The notes: generated by a model from the sequence alone, not told the origin. A stretch of 64,000 bases of DNA from Lantana camara (GCA_037501455.1 CM074862.1:60171501-60235500), one strand, 5' to 3'; positions 12,701 to 25,000 are shown, numbered from the stretch's first letter. Translations and numbers: made by a program.

Positions 12701-13309
12701 TGTAACGCCCCAACTTCTCCGTATTTTAGAATGACGTATGTGTTTACTAATTTGCGCGAATTAATTGGCTATAAGTGTTTTCTATATTTAAATTTCGTTA
12801 TTTAATTGTTAATTATGTGATTAATTGAGATATATGAAATATTTAAATTGGAATTGATACGAATACTTGAACCACTCGCGCATGAATAATTTGTGTGCTC
12901 CCTAATTACGCGTTTAAATTATTTAATTACCTAATTAATCGTGTATGATAATTACAATTTGTATTTTTAATTAATCTTTTAATAATATGTATTTCGTTAT
13001 ATTTTAAAAAATATTTAAAATGGATTCTTAAATTTCATTTGAATTTTGAAATTATATGAATTCTTGAACGATATGTTTTTACGTGACAAGTAGCGTGTCG
13101 TTACTATATGAAATGAATTTGAAATTTTGTGTAAATTTAATATATTGGAATTATATGTGTTATGAATATGAATATATGTTCGTTTCATGTTTTCGGATTC
13201 ATTTGCATGAGTTATGATTTTATTTTGAGTCTTGGAACCAAAATGGGGGCTAACGAGCCATTAGCGCACCTTTGGTTCCGTATGTGATATCTTGAGCTCG
13301 GGAACTCGG
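12701..13309 (+). repeat. L3: plus-strand arm of an inverted LTR duplication
   Basis: It begins TGTAACGCCCC and runs about 609 bp, ending GGGAACTCGG at 13309. It is the reverse complement of the start of the minus-strand LTR that begins at 43469; homology stops abruptly at 13309/13310. It has no matching 5-bp target copies with the far end (GCACT on the left, GGTTT on the right). Confidence 0.7.
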
Positions 13310-13820
13310 GCCGCGACGCCTCTCTTCACAGAATGGGTGCGGCCGCAACGGAATTACAGAAGCGAAAGGTGCATTCGATCGCGGCCGCGACACAAATTCA
13401 ACAAAAGAGCTTCGCGGCCGTGACGCTGCTTACAGCAGGAATACGCAGCAGCTGCAGCAGTTCGAAAACAGGGGAAAACTCAAGAATCTTCAACCAATCA
13501 CATAGCCAACGAATCAAGGTAAGTACCAGCTCTAAAAATGCCATAATTCAATCTCAAAATAACACCCAAACATGCCTCACACGCAGCCAAACGAGAGAAA
13601 GAGATGCAAGAGTTCATTTCGACCCATTTCATCCAAGTTTCATTAATAGCAACTCAACCAATTCTCAACGACCACAAAATACATATCCATAAATGCAATA
13701 AGGGAGTTAAGATGATCACTTTCATGCTCTAAATCATTCAAAAGCATCAAGGAATGGATGAGAACAAGAATTTCAACTTAAACCTAACTATTCATTCATC
13801 TTCTTCAAACTCCAAGAATA
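13310..13820 (-). repeat. L3: minus-strand LTR part left of R2
   Basis: Continues the minus-strand LTR 42559-43469 after removal of R2. It holds NotI-like palindromes TGCGGCCGCA (13338-13347) and TCGCGGCCGCGA (13379-13390), plus a decayed copy near 13411-13425. It resembles the R1 LTR around the ATAATTCAATCTC block. It ends at GAATA (13816-13820), the R2 target copy. Confidence 0.65.
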
Positions 13821-14617
13821 TGACGCCCCGCTTTTTAGCTTTCCAGGTACGGCATCACGAGGGAGTTTAATTCTGTAATTTCTATAAATTATGTGATTTA
13901 CATGCTTATGTGTCAACGTGAATTTTATTTCATTACGTGCGCATTAGAATTTAATTAAATGTTCTTGGGCTCAATTACCCAATAATGGCAAATTAAGGGA
14001 CCTAATTTTAATTAGGATGTTTTGGCCTTCGTGGCTATTTTGAGCTCGCGAATTCGAATTTGAATTTCGACCCTACCATTAAATTTGTTTCGACGATTCG
14101 GATTTATTGGAATTAACCTTTTATTTTTCTAAAGCCGTTTGATAGCCCTACCGTTTTAAAATCCGATCCTTATGGACCCGTTTTCCAGCCCGACCCGTTT
14201 CTCATCTTAAGAGATGAGTTATCTCCTCTCCTCCTTCATTCTTGCTTCACATTTCACAGGGAGAAAAGAAGAGAAGAAGAAAACACCTTCCCTTGGCCTC
14301 AAGCTTTGGCTCAAGCTCGTCCCCGTCCGACCACCCGATCGAAGAACCAAGGTAACCAATGTATTCCCCTCGTTACGTGCTTCATTTCTACGTTTATTTC
14401 ATGCCTTGATTTCTTGTCTAGATGCCTATTTGGGGGTGATGATGAATAGTTCCAGGTTCGGGATTTGGTATGCTCGGGCTTGTTTCGGGAGGCCTAACTT
14501 GTATTTATGTGATCTACGTGTTATGTTTGCTTCGTGGTATGAATATCGGGTGTTTCGTGGTTGTTTGGGGGTGTTTTGGTGCTTTTCTTACTGTTCCCGA
14601 TGCCATGGTTTTGCTGC

Positions 14618-14715
14618 TGCAAGCTTCGTCGCGGGCGCGACCAGTTTTTAAGGGATTCTCGGGTTGTGGCTTCGCGGGCGCGACTGGTTTTCAGTGCAAT
14701 TTTATCGCGGCCGCT
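14618..14715. repeat. Palindrome cluster, R2 5' LTR (reduced)
   Basis: Copies of a TCGCG-GGC/GCC-CGCGA type motif near 14629-14642, 14674-14688 and 14704-14714. The matching 3' LTR region has one more copy and about 30 bp more, as if two adjacent copies had recombined here. Confidence 0.65.
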
Positions 14716-16502
14716 ACCAACACCTACGTGCTCGGTTTTGGCTGAATTTTGGACTGTGATACCTTTTTGAGTCTAGAACATTCTCCAATTAGAATCACCT
14801 CAAAATTCATTCTAGATTGGGAGATATAACCGTTTTAATTTGGTGTCACCACTTCATCGAGATTCTGCATTCGTTCAACTTCGTACCTACGCCATTTTCG
14901 GCTCACTTTGAATCATGATTCGAGCTTTATACCATTTGAAAGATCTATGTTTCTAGTTTCATTTCCAAGAAACAAAACTTTATTCCCATTTCTCAAACTC
15001 AAGTTATGATCATTTTCCCACAGCTTATCCGTTTTGAAAAACTGTCAGTTTTTGCCCGTTTTCACTCGGAACCCCTTTTTCTTGTTTTTATTCCATTTTT
15101 CTCGTACCTTTCCACCTCCAAACTTGATCCTAACTTGTTTTCTCATGTTTATGATTATGTATTTGTTCTCATATGCATTATATGTTACTCAAGTAATGTG
15201 AATTGTTTGCATGAAACATATTTGAACTTTGTTACGTATCTCTACCTTGTATTATACCTTAATTGTGCATATGAACGTGACATATGATTATATATGATTA
15301 TGATGGGTTATGTAATGTCTTCAATTGTATGGATTTTACTTTAAAATAAGATTTGCCTAAGTGTTTGCATTTCTTTTAGTGTCAATGCATATGCCTTGCG
15401 TCTATGTGGTCCATTGTGAGTCTAAGCCTTGTGTTTTGTCTTTAGTTTGTTCAGGTGCACCCGGGGTGGTGTTTGGCAGTCCGTTTTGATTCCAGGGTGA
15501 ATCACGTGTTTGGTCCTTGTCTTCGTCGGTGTAAGGTTAGGCTAGGTTTTAGTTAAACCCTATGATATGTGCCAGTTTTCTCGGAATGCGAACTCTAGCC
15601 TCTATTATATGTATATACGTGCGAGGTATAGATTTATAAATCTGAAATATGTTTCCAAGTATGAAGAGTAATGTACAAGCCTATGTATGCTTGATTTAAT
15701 TTGATTGGATTCATTGTGATTGGTAATGCTAAACCATGCTTCAAACCGTGTGCCTCGTATGAGCCGGGAGTTACGAGCAAAGGAATATGCTAAGGATTTG
15801 ACACAGAGAGGTATGTAAAGCGTGGTTGTGGTAAGGTAAAGTATGTATCATACATATGTTATGTTTCTAATTAGTACAGGGTTAGGATATGATTGAATGA
15901 ATGGGCCCAGAAGGTGTGGGTAAGGGGGACCCGGGACGATCATAGGGGTCCCGGCTATGACCCCTGTGCACACTCTCCACATGATTGATAGGACTAACCC
16001 GAAACCCATCAGGAGGTTTGGTTGGGTGATGGGAACCTGTGGGTTTGAGTGTTCGCGCTCCCCTCGTCTGATTGGATGGTTTGGGTCGCGCAACCCTTCC
16101 ATCACCGGAGAAAGAGGTATATAATTGTTATACATGAATGATTGATATGTTTGATTGTATGATTCGTATGACGAGCCCAGGATGGGAATTATTAGTCGTA
16201 CCCGCCGAGTTTTGCATGTTTGCTTTGTCAAAGTTCGTGAAATGGCGATAGATTTTTAACTATGATAAAATATGGATCTTTTGAATATGAAAGATAAGAA
16301 TTGATAAGAATTGATACGATTTGATATGAATGGTTATGATTTGATTTGACTTGATTCGGTATGATTTGGTATGATATGGGTCCTTGAAGCTTCAATTCGT
16401 TCGGTATGATTTGGTATGATTTGGTATCACGGGCAAAACTTTGGTGTGCAAAAACTATCCCTGAGTTCACGAACTGTGTGTGATTCGAATGTGTTTTGCT
16501 CC

Positions 16503-16557
16503 TATATATATATAGCGTGTGTGGGTAGCCCCTCACTCAGTCGAGTTGTAGACTGAG
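16503..16557 (+). promoter_or_regulatory. TATA-like box and conserved hairpin, R2 5' LTR
   Basis: TATATATATATA (16503-16514), CCTCAC about 20 bp further on, then arms CTCAGTC (16536-16542) and GACTGAG (16551-16557) with an 8-nt loop, followed by a pyrimidine tract. TATA-to-CTCAC spacing fits a plant core promoter with the hairpin at the RNA 5' end (inference). Confidence 0.6.
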
Positions 16558-17053
16558 CCTCTCCCTCCCCAGCTTTTTAGTGTGCAGGTTTGGAGTTGGA
16601 GTTTTGAGCTAGGCGGAGTTGTGTTGAGTCTTTGAGTCGGTCAAGTTAAGTTAGAAGAGTCTCTGCACTCGCATATGTATTTAAATAGTGTATGATTCGA
16701 CTTTGTAAGATTATGATTTGAATCTTTACGTATTTGTTATTGAATTTCCCTTACCGAGCTTTGTTATGAGTTAAAAAAAGGCCTGAGGAGCCCAAGTCTG
16801 CTTTTGGTTTGTGTGTCTAATTTCTGCAGGCCGTGGCCAAAGCATGTGTTTGGATTTTAGTTTGCCACTGCATTCTATTTTGTTGGTTGGTTATATTTGC
16901 AGGGTCTAAGTTTCGCCTAGCATACGAGGTTTGTTTTGTTTGTCTCCCGTTCGCTATGGTTTGATACGGGTGCGGACTTCCCATTTCGTTACTCGTGTTG
17001 AGCCATAGTGCGGGGGAAATGGTGCCTTACATGAGGGGTGCTACATCCTAAAG

Positions 17054-17065
17054 TGGTATCAGAGC
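17054..17065 (+). other. R2 primer-binding site (initiator tRNA-Met)
   Basis: TGGTATCAGAGC, 8 bases after the LTR end. Confidence 0.93.
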
Positions 17066-17314
17066 CCCAGGTTGTAAAACCGGGGTTCAGTGTTTTTTTG
17101 TCTGTCTAGGTTGTACGTCATAGGACAATGTGGTTAAGTGAGTGCATTCGCATCGGATTTGTCAAGTTATGCATTAGATTTTCTTAACACTTATTGATTT
17201 TACAACGTGCAATGCATTGCATTTCTTAATTGCAATTACTTGACTTGATTATGTGACATATTCATATACTAATCGACATGCATATATTTATATTGTAGTT
17301 GTGAAAATTTCAGG

Positions 17315-18318
17315 ATGCCGCCACGTCGTCAAGGTCTCAATCAACCATCACCTCAACATCATTACAATCAAGAGCAAGCACATGCCCAAATGCAACCTAT
17401 AAATTCCATGGCGGCTTTATATCAAGACTTCAGGACATTCAATCCTCCCCAATTTCGTGAAGGTCATGACATTCAGGCCGAAGAATGGTTATCCGAGGTT
17501 GAAAGTATTTTCGAAGTATGGTCGAGCAACTCACGAGATATGGCACGCCTTGCTATTTTGCTTCTACAAGGACAAGCAAGACAATGGTGGAAAAGAATTG
17601 CCCCACAATTGGAAACTACGAGCGAAGGATTAACTTGGGATGCCTCCGTTCATGAGTTTAGGAAAAGGTACACACCGGCTAATCTACAAAACCGAAGATT
17701 TGAAGAATTCCTCACCCTCAAACAAGGAAAAGGAACGGTTGTGGAGTACATCAATGAATTCGAGAGGCTAGGTACATACGTGCCTCACATTATGGGCAAT
17801 GATGAGATGAGGGCACAGTATTTTATGGAGGGCCTTCGGGATGAGATTAAGGAAGCTTTAATTGCGGAGAATACGAGCACTTAGGATAAAGCTACAACAA
17901 AAGCTTTGAGAGTTGAGAACCAAAGATTAACAAGTGGTAAGGACGAAGAGAACATGGGACCGAGAGGTGGATTGGGATTTTGCTCGAACCTACATGTGGG
18001 AGAAAGATATCAACATTCCGGTATCCAAGCTAAAAGAAGATCCGTGGGAAGAAGCATAAGGTTGGGAATTCTTCAAGAACAAAGAGAGAGCCTCAACCGT
18101 GTGCACATTGTGGAGGGACTAATCACGCCTACAACAGGTGTTGGGATCGATTGAAGAAGTGTTATACATGCGGGCCAAAAGATCACATGATTTTGGCGTG
18201 TGATCAATCAAGGAATCACAAACAATGGGAACGAAATCAAAGACTTCAAATTGGACACCAACAAGAATTTGAGGATAGAGGTATTCGCATTCATGGCACG
18301 TGCATTCACGACATATTT
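17315..18318 (+). pseudogene. gag: R2 gag (capsid/nucleocapsid) with start of protease homology, broken
   Basis: The ATG at 17315 follows a splice-acceptor-like AAATTTCAG plus one G. The first 189 codons match the plant gypsy capsid (Retrotrans_gag) pattern: FNPPQFREG near residue 43, ARQWW near residue 88, then FEEFLTLKQG and VVEYINEFERL. A TAG at 17882-17884 stands where relatives have tryptophan (TSTW). The frame continues and then shifts before two CCHC zinc knuckles (CAHC...NHAYNRC and CYTC...DHMILAC, about 18100-18200). Homology to the protease ends just before the DPG active-site triplet at about 18318. Gag would form the virus-like particle and bind the element RNA. This copy is inactive. 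Confidence 0.85.
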
Positions 18319-19369
18319 AAATTATTGCTCTTGCTACTTGTTTGGTGCATAAACATTTCGTGTAGCGTCATATGTGTCAAGGTGACAAATATGTGTTGCA
18401 TTGCATTTACACTTTAACCTTGCATGCATATTTGGTGTTTAAATTTTAGCTTGGTGCTCCCCTCATGCCCCAAAGTTGAGTCCAACGAGAGCTAAGAAGA
18501 ATGGGTTGAAGATAAAGGGGATGGTTCGGGAATTTTCATGTAATGGTGATGGCTAGGAAATTAAAATACACTTGGAAGGATGGTTAAGATTGGAGGGAAG
18601 TTACACTTCCGGGTTAAGGGGCGATTTATTAGGAATTTCTCAAGCGGTGCAACCTTACCAAGTTCAACTAGGATTAGAATAAGAGCTCTACTCGGAACAT
18701 GGAAATAATGAAGATCAACCCAAAATTGAGGAATATGATAGTGATCTCTACTTAACCATAACCTTGGAGAAGTGGAATTTAAGGAAACATTTGAAGGCCA
18801 TTCGGATATTCTAAGAATTCTAGGAATTCAAGGATGAAAGGTGATGATCATGAAGATTGATCTTATATTCTATAAAAAAAGAGAATTGTCATGGAGGAAA
18901 TAAGTTCACACTACCAAAGAAACCGGGGGACAAGAATGATTACTAGGAGCGAGGTTAATGTTGGGACTTCTACATATATACATATAAGAGTAAAGATGGA
19001 AGTCCGAGGAGTTCAATATTAGGGAAAAATAAGAATAAGACCAAGAGAACGTTCAAGAGTGGAAGATGCAATTCGAGGAAGTATCGAAAGTTAGCCAACA
19101 ACCCTGGACTGAGGTTCGGGATGATAATTGAAGCGGGAAGTGAACTACAAATTTCAGAGCATAAAGGGGGATAAGAAACCTCGACAACAATCAAAATTCC
19201 TTAAGTACAAGTTCTCCAATGCATCGGTGAACGGTACATCAAACATACATATCACGTGCATCACGCATTTTGATTTTGTTTTGTAGTTATTTTGCTGTTT
19301 TATTACTTTCTTGTTGTTTTTCGTGAGTTGTTTTGAGAGTTCGAGAGTTGTTGTTTTCCAGGTAAGATG
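18319..19369 (+). other. R2 internal sequence replacing pol (left part)
   Basis: About 1 kb, purine-rich on the plus strand, ending at the CACTA target copy ATG (19367-19369). No reverse transcriptase, RNase H or integrase motif is seen in any frame. Parts near 19040-19100 faintly resemble the R1/R6 internal regions, suggesting a shared non-coding filler, but this is weak. Confidence 0.55.
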
Positions 19370-19980
19370 CACTAAAAGAAAAACACCGAAAATCGACGGC
19401 CATATACGGATGGGAATTTCTAAGATACCGTCGGTTTTCCGTCAGTTCAATGAATTTCCGACGGCATACCGACGGCCTTCCGACGGCACATAAGCCATCG
19501 GTTAAACCATCTTCAGAATACAAGGACCGACGGGAATATTCGGAGGTACTCCGTCGGACTCAATATTCCAATGGCAGGCCGACGGAAAACCGACGGAGCG
19601 TGGATGTTATCTCTCGTCAAGATTACCGACGACACAGACCATCAGTTACCCGTCGGATAGGCATTCCGACGGATAGGCCTCGTTTTCCCGACGGCCCTGG
19701 CCGTTGGACCATTTTAACGATTTCGTCCTGTCCTTCAATATCGAAGGTCAAATATCCGTCTTATGACCGTCGAAAATATAAATGCCGACGGTTTTCCGAC
19801 GACACCAATGCCGTCGGTTATTTCGGCTAAAAAGTTATCGGTTATGTAACCGACGGGGGCAGCCGTTGGTTTTCCGTGGGAAATTGACCGACGGGCTTTT
19901 CTGTCGTTGCTTTTCCATTGGTTTATTGCTAGTTTGTTCCGAAGTCCATCGGTTTTTCCATCGGAATTCTGGGTAAAATT
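19370..19980 (+). repeat. CACTA-1 left TIR and subterminal repeat array
   Basis: The terminal CACTA is followed by more than a dozen copies of CCGACGG or its complement in both orientations, for example near 19455-19490, 19575-19600 and 19785-19820. In En/Spm such subterminal motifs bind the TNPA protein; the same role here is inferred from family knowledge. Confidence 0.9.
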
Positions 19981-20486
19981 CTGCAGCTTCTTTCTGTTTT
20001 TTGTATTAAACCTGTTGGTATTCTAAAATTTACAGCAACCAAAAGCCAAAATTAAACCACAGGTATTTGTCAATATACCAACACAACGCAAAAAAATACA
20101 TCCGAAAACTGATCATTCTTACAACAAACAAAACATACATGTCTCTAAATCCCACAAACTTACCAAATCAGTGTCCTTAATTCGTAAATGTAAACCAAAT
20201 TCTAAATTTAAACAAGAGCGTCGCTAGAAAATCACCAAATGTATAGAAAGCAGCCAGAAAATCTCTCAACACTTCTGAATTTATAGAAATATTAGACTGA
20301 ATTTTGTACCAAAGTCTAAACACACCTTCTAGCTCCAATTAACCTCGCTTTAATCTGCACGCACAAGCATAAACATCAAGCCGAATTCATGTAGGAGCTG
20401 TCAATTAAACAAGACAAATATGTTATCACTTACAACGTATATAAAATCTAACAAATGTATATTGGTAGCACATTTACACACTTACC

Positions 20487-22079
20487 TCAGTCATCATCCT
20501 CTGCCGCCTCATTGTCGTCTTCCTCCACCGGGTCACGCACACGTTTTCCCTTGCTTTGAGCTTGTAGCAGCTCGAACATCTGCTGCATGGTAGACATCAT
20601 CTGCTGCTGGGAAACTTTGAGCTGAGAAATTTCATCCTTCATTTGCTTCATCTCACTATCTTCGTGTGTCCCTTGCGAATGTGGGTTGTAAGATGACGAC
20701 CCTGCACTAGAAGGTCTGATGGGAGAGGACTTCGGCAAGTGGTTCAATCCAGTCACTCGCCCTTTCTTATTTCGACCCCCTTGCGCCTGGGCCCACAATG
20801 AGATATCATCCGGTGGAACGTAGTGGGGGTCCTCAAGCACACGCCTCTGATGCTCTTGAAAGGCCTTCTGGTATCGCACCTATGTATATATTTGAATACA
20901 TATATGTATATATGAAAGTTAGGTGGAATTCTTAGCTTAAATATTAATGATTGCATAGTAATAACCTGAAATGAAAAGATCAGAGCAAACCTTGTACTGC
21001 AGACGCTCATCTTCAGCCGGGACATTCTCAAGTAATTTTTCCCTATCTTCCAGCGTCACAAAGGTCATCCCGTATAAGGTCTCCGTGCTCAAACTTTCGC
21101 CCGTAACAGTTCCCTATACATGATTATGTACAATTATATTAAAGTAAAAAATTGTCATAACCATCCGTGTCTAATAAATTACTTACATGCTTCTTAATAA
21201 TTGTGTTGACACTTTGAGAACCCCCCGTATATGTCGGTGCCCCCGCTGTGGATAATCTGTTTGCTTTATTCCTTTGGCGAACTGTTAGGTAATCTTCACG
21301 TGCCCACAACTGACGGAGCTCATTATAAACTCCATCTAGCATCCACCCGGGCTTATGACCACTTTTCCTAATGTCGTGGAAGATACCTCTCATTCTTTCA
21401 CCCATCTTCTCCATGAAAGCGGAGTACATATGGCCTTCCGCTTGAGGCTCCCAATAAACAAATTTCTGTAAACGGAGCCCATGATATTATATACTTTATA
21501 TATTTCTGTAAAAAAGTTAAAAAAATCACGATTACCTTCCAATCTTGGAACCAACTGTCCCGCACTGGCTGAGGAACATTACTCCACTTATCATATGTTG
21601 TGGTCAGCCGACTTTTAAGCACATTTGTAATCGCATTCGTGCCATCTTTGTTGTCGTGATACCTGTAATATTTTCATTGAATAATTAGGAACATTAATAA
21701 GTTGAATAACAAAAAGAAACAAAAATAAACACAAAAATTTTCAAGGTATCACTTGCCCCCTCTTTCCAATAGGAATTAAATATTTCTTGCCAACTGGATG
21801 GGCTTCGATATCACTAGAGATTTGCTCGTTTGATCGAATCACACCATGACTATACTCGCCAGGCGTGGGTCCCGAAGTGTTTGGTCCGTCCGTTTCGGGT
21901 ACATTTGAAGGTGTACTGGATGGCGACGAAGTATGTCCGGGGGACGGGGTAAATGGCTGTGCATGCGAGTCATCTGGTGAGGCCTCTAGTGAGGCCATTT
22001 GTCGAACACCTCGGGCTCTACCCTTGGAGCCGCCACTCCTACCACGCAAGGCCTTATTGGGAATCCTTGGTTGGTCCAT
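20487..22079 (-). CDS. TNPA-like plant transposase (Transposase_24 type), five exons
   Basis: Minus strand. Exons read by eye: 22079-21753, 21662-21536, 21465-21187, 21113-20991, 20879-20487, each bounded by GT and AG. The protein starts MDQPRIPNK, has a Ser/Pro-rich N-terminus, a core with SNVPQPVRDSWFQDW, the KFVYWEPQAEGHMY region and LYGMTFVTLEDRE. It then has SLWAQAQGG, a coiled coil rich in Gln/Met, a basic KGKRVRDP and an acidic tail. This matches the second gene of plant CACTA elements, whose product binds subterminal repeats and pairs with TNP2. No internal stop is seen. The exon 1/exon 2 junction as drawn is one base out of phase, so that splice site is uncertain or there is a small indel. 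It lies downstream of TNP2, same strand, about 250 bp apart. Confidence 0.75.
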
Positions 22080-25000
22080 CTACATTTAAAAGATAGATTT
22101 ACACTAATAGATAGTCTGTTCAATTGCTAACGTAACATAGAAATCAATGCATATCAAGTTGCAACGATATGTAAATTGAATTGTAAGATGCAAACCATTT
22201 GTACGTTACGAAGGTGATTTCACTCTTAGTTGTTTCCTAAATCGATAGGTGAATGCATAAATATACAGAAATATGGATGTACGAATAAAACCTAGTACAA
22301 CAGAAGAATTTTATGTAAAACATATTACCAAGTCAATCACTAAGGGTGTTTTCCACATCCTCGCCTGGTGGATCATCTATTAATTCATCGCCCACTTCAT
22401 ATTCACCGAATGTGTTAGTTTCAAGCTCTACAAAGTCAAAGTCATCTAAGGTAACGTTCGTGTTAACTAAAGGCCCAACCACATCATCTGCTTGTACCAT
22501 ATTGATAATTGCTGCTTCATCGTCTTGATATGCAACCTTAAGCGATTCCTCTCATTCTACTCTTCCTCTTGGCTTGGTTTTAATTACGGCACACCAATTT
22601 TGCTTATCTTTGATTCGACCAGGGTATGGAACATAATAAACCTGTTGGGCTAGCTGTGCTAGGATAAAAGGATCATACCTTTTGTATCTGCCCGTATGTT
22701 TTACCTCAATGATAGTGCTTTCTGGATTACCAATACGGGTCCCCCGGCGTGGTGTAGGATCAAACCAATCACATTTGAATAAAACAACCTTCTTTGTTGG
22801 AGTACCTGGGTAATCAAGTTCGATGATTTCTTCTAACGTCCCATAATAGTCATCTGTTATATTTCCTCTATTCGCACTTCCTTTTACCCACACTCCGAAG
22901 TTCATCGTTTTTTTCCCTTGACCCCATGACCCTGTATGGAATTTGAAACCATTGACAAAGTACTTGTGAAATGTCCTAACCTTTGTATTCGGTCCCCAAG
23001 ACAAGTGTTGCAACAAAGGATCATCAATTCCATTGTTGGGATTTTGAACCTAATCAATATAAGTTTCGTTGTTATTGAAAGACTTTAACAATCGAATGTT
23101 ATTAGGGTTGTAAACTTAATTAAAACTTACATGATAATTGAACCAGCGTACAAAGTTTCTTTCAATGTGGTTGCTATTATCTCCATCGTCAGCGCCAGTC
23201 AGTGCGAGGAATTCACTAAAATTTTAATTGTCATTTTTTAAAAACATGCACCCTTTCCATATTCGAAATGCATTATTTGTAACCCTAGTAATACAAAATT
23301 AAAATTAACTTACTGGTAATATTTTTGAATTTCGTCGCAGTTTAGTAAAATATGAACCGAGAGTGCATTGAACTCCTTTGAAGAGGTAATATGACGTTCT
23401 TTAATTGCACCGGCTGCACGACCCGATGTATTGAAAATAGATATTGTAGGTGTTGTCAAATCCTCGTTATCGCCCCCATCATCGTTTCTACCTACCCTAG
23501 TCCTCATGGAACGAACTTCAGATTCAAAGTAGTATGAGTAGAAACTCGCAGTCTCACGGCTCAAATATGCCTGACAAATTGACCCCTCTACTTTCGCCTT
23601 GTTTTTAATGGTCATTTTAATTTTCCCTAGAAACCTGTAGTTTTTTGCCATAGAAATACTTTAAGTTTGGTTAAACATTCAAAAATTATAAAAATATAAA
23701 AATATATTTGCATATGTCGCTTTACCTTTCAAATGGGTACATCCATCGGAATTGTATAGGGCCTCCATTACGAGCCTCCTCGATCAAATGAATTGGCAAA
23801 TGTTCCATTACGTCAAAAAAAGACGGTGGGAAGACCCGCTCAAGTTTGCAAAGTATAATAGGAATGTTTTTTTCCATTTTGTCAAGATCATCGTGTCTTA
23901 GGGTACTTGAACACAAGTCCTTGAAAATTTTGCTCATTTCAGCTAAAGGCTTCCAAACATCGTCAGGCAATTCTTTGAAGGCAATCGGTAACAACTGCTC
24001 GATAAAAATATGACAATCATGACTCTTCATTCCATGTATCTTTGCTGCTTGAACATCAACACACCTTGCCAAGTTTGACGAATATCCGTCAGGCATAACA
24101 AGTTGTTTGATCCACTCACAAATTATATGTTTTTGCGCTAACGTAAAGGCATACTTAGCTTTTGGCTTTGCCCATCGTCCGGTTCCTATGGGCACCAAAT
24201 TCAACTCTGGTCGCCTACATAACTCTTGCATATCCAACCGTGTGTTTGCATTATCTTTTGTTTTTGTAGGTATGTCCATGACCATGTTGAAAATATTCTC
24301 GAATACATTTTTTTCAATGTGCATCACGTCTAAATTATGTCGTATTAGAAGATCTTTCCAGTAAGGCAACTCCCAAAAGATACTTTGTTTTTTCCAGTTA
24401 TGTGACTCACCAGAACCAGGTATTCTTGGATTATCAGGTTGCTCTATAACTTTTGGGAAGTATTGCACTGATTCCCACACTTCACGCCCATTTAACATTC
24501 GTGGTGGAGGATCATATTCAGTTCGGTTTTTCTTGAAATTGTTTTTATTATGTCTATACGCATGATTTGGATCGAGAAACATCCGATGACAATCAAACCA
24601 ATTGAATTTTCTTCCGTTTGGCAAGTATATTGCCTTACTTTTCCCCATGCAATACGGGCATGCTAATCTACCATGCGTGCTCCAACCAGAAAGCATTGCA
24701 TACGCCGAGAAGTCATTTATTGTCCACATCAAAGCAGCTTTCAGGTTAAAATTTTGTTTTGTCGATGCGTCATACGAATGCACGCCGACGGCCCACAACT
24801 CTTTCAATTCGTCAATTAGTGGTTGTAAATACACATCAATGTTCTGCTTTGGATTATTGGGGCCAGGAATGATACAGGTCAAGAACATATATGGCATCGT
24901 CATGCACATTTCTGGTGGAAGATTGTATGGTGTGACGATGATAGGCCAACATGAGTAAGATGTTGCTGACTGTAAATACGGAGTGAACCCATCTGCTCAC

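Larger units (their letters stand above)
13821..17045 (+). repeat. R2 5' LTR (3.2 kb)
   Basis: Starts TGACGCCCCGC and ends GGGTGCTACA. In order it holds a CT-rich leader, a donor-like CAAGGTAACC (boundary 14351/14352), a reduced GC palindrome cluster (14618-14715), a TATA-like run (16503-16514), the conserved hairpin (16536-16557) and a strongly conserved end block with CATAGTGCGGGGG. An open frame at 14214-14651 starts in the leader and runs through the donor-like site. I do not regard it as a protein gene because its C-terminus differs in the 3' LTR. Confidence 0.92.

Noticed and set aside
15848..16536. Minus-strand open frames of 127 and 102 codons in the R2 5' LTR
   Set aside because: Antisense to the LTR, repetitive, and only partly kept in the 3' LTR (41501-41737).
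24107..24958. Plus-strand open frames across the TNP2 exon
   Set aside because: Shadows of the minus-strand transposase, which carries the recognisable motifs.
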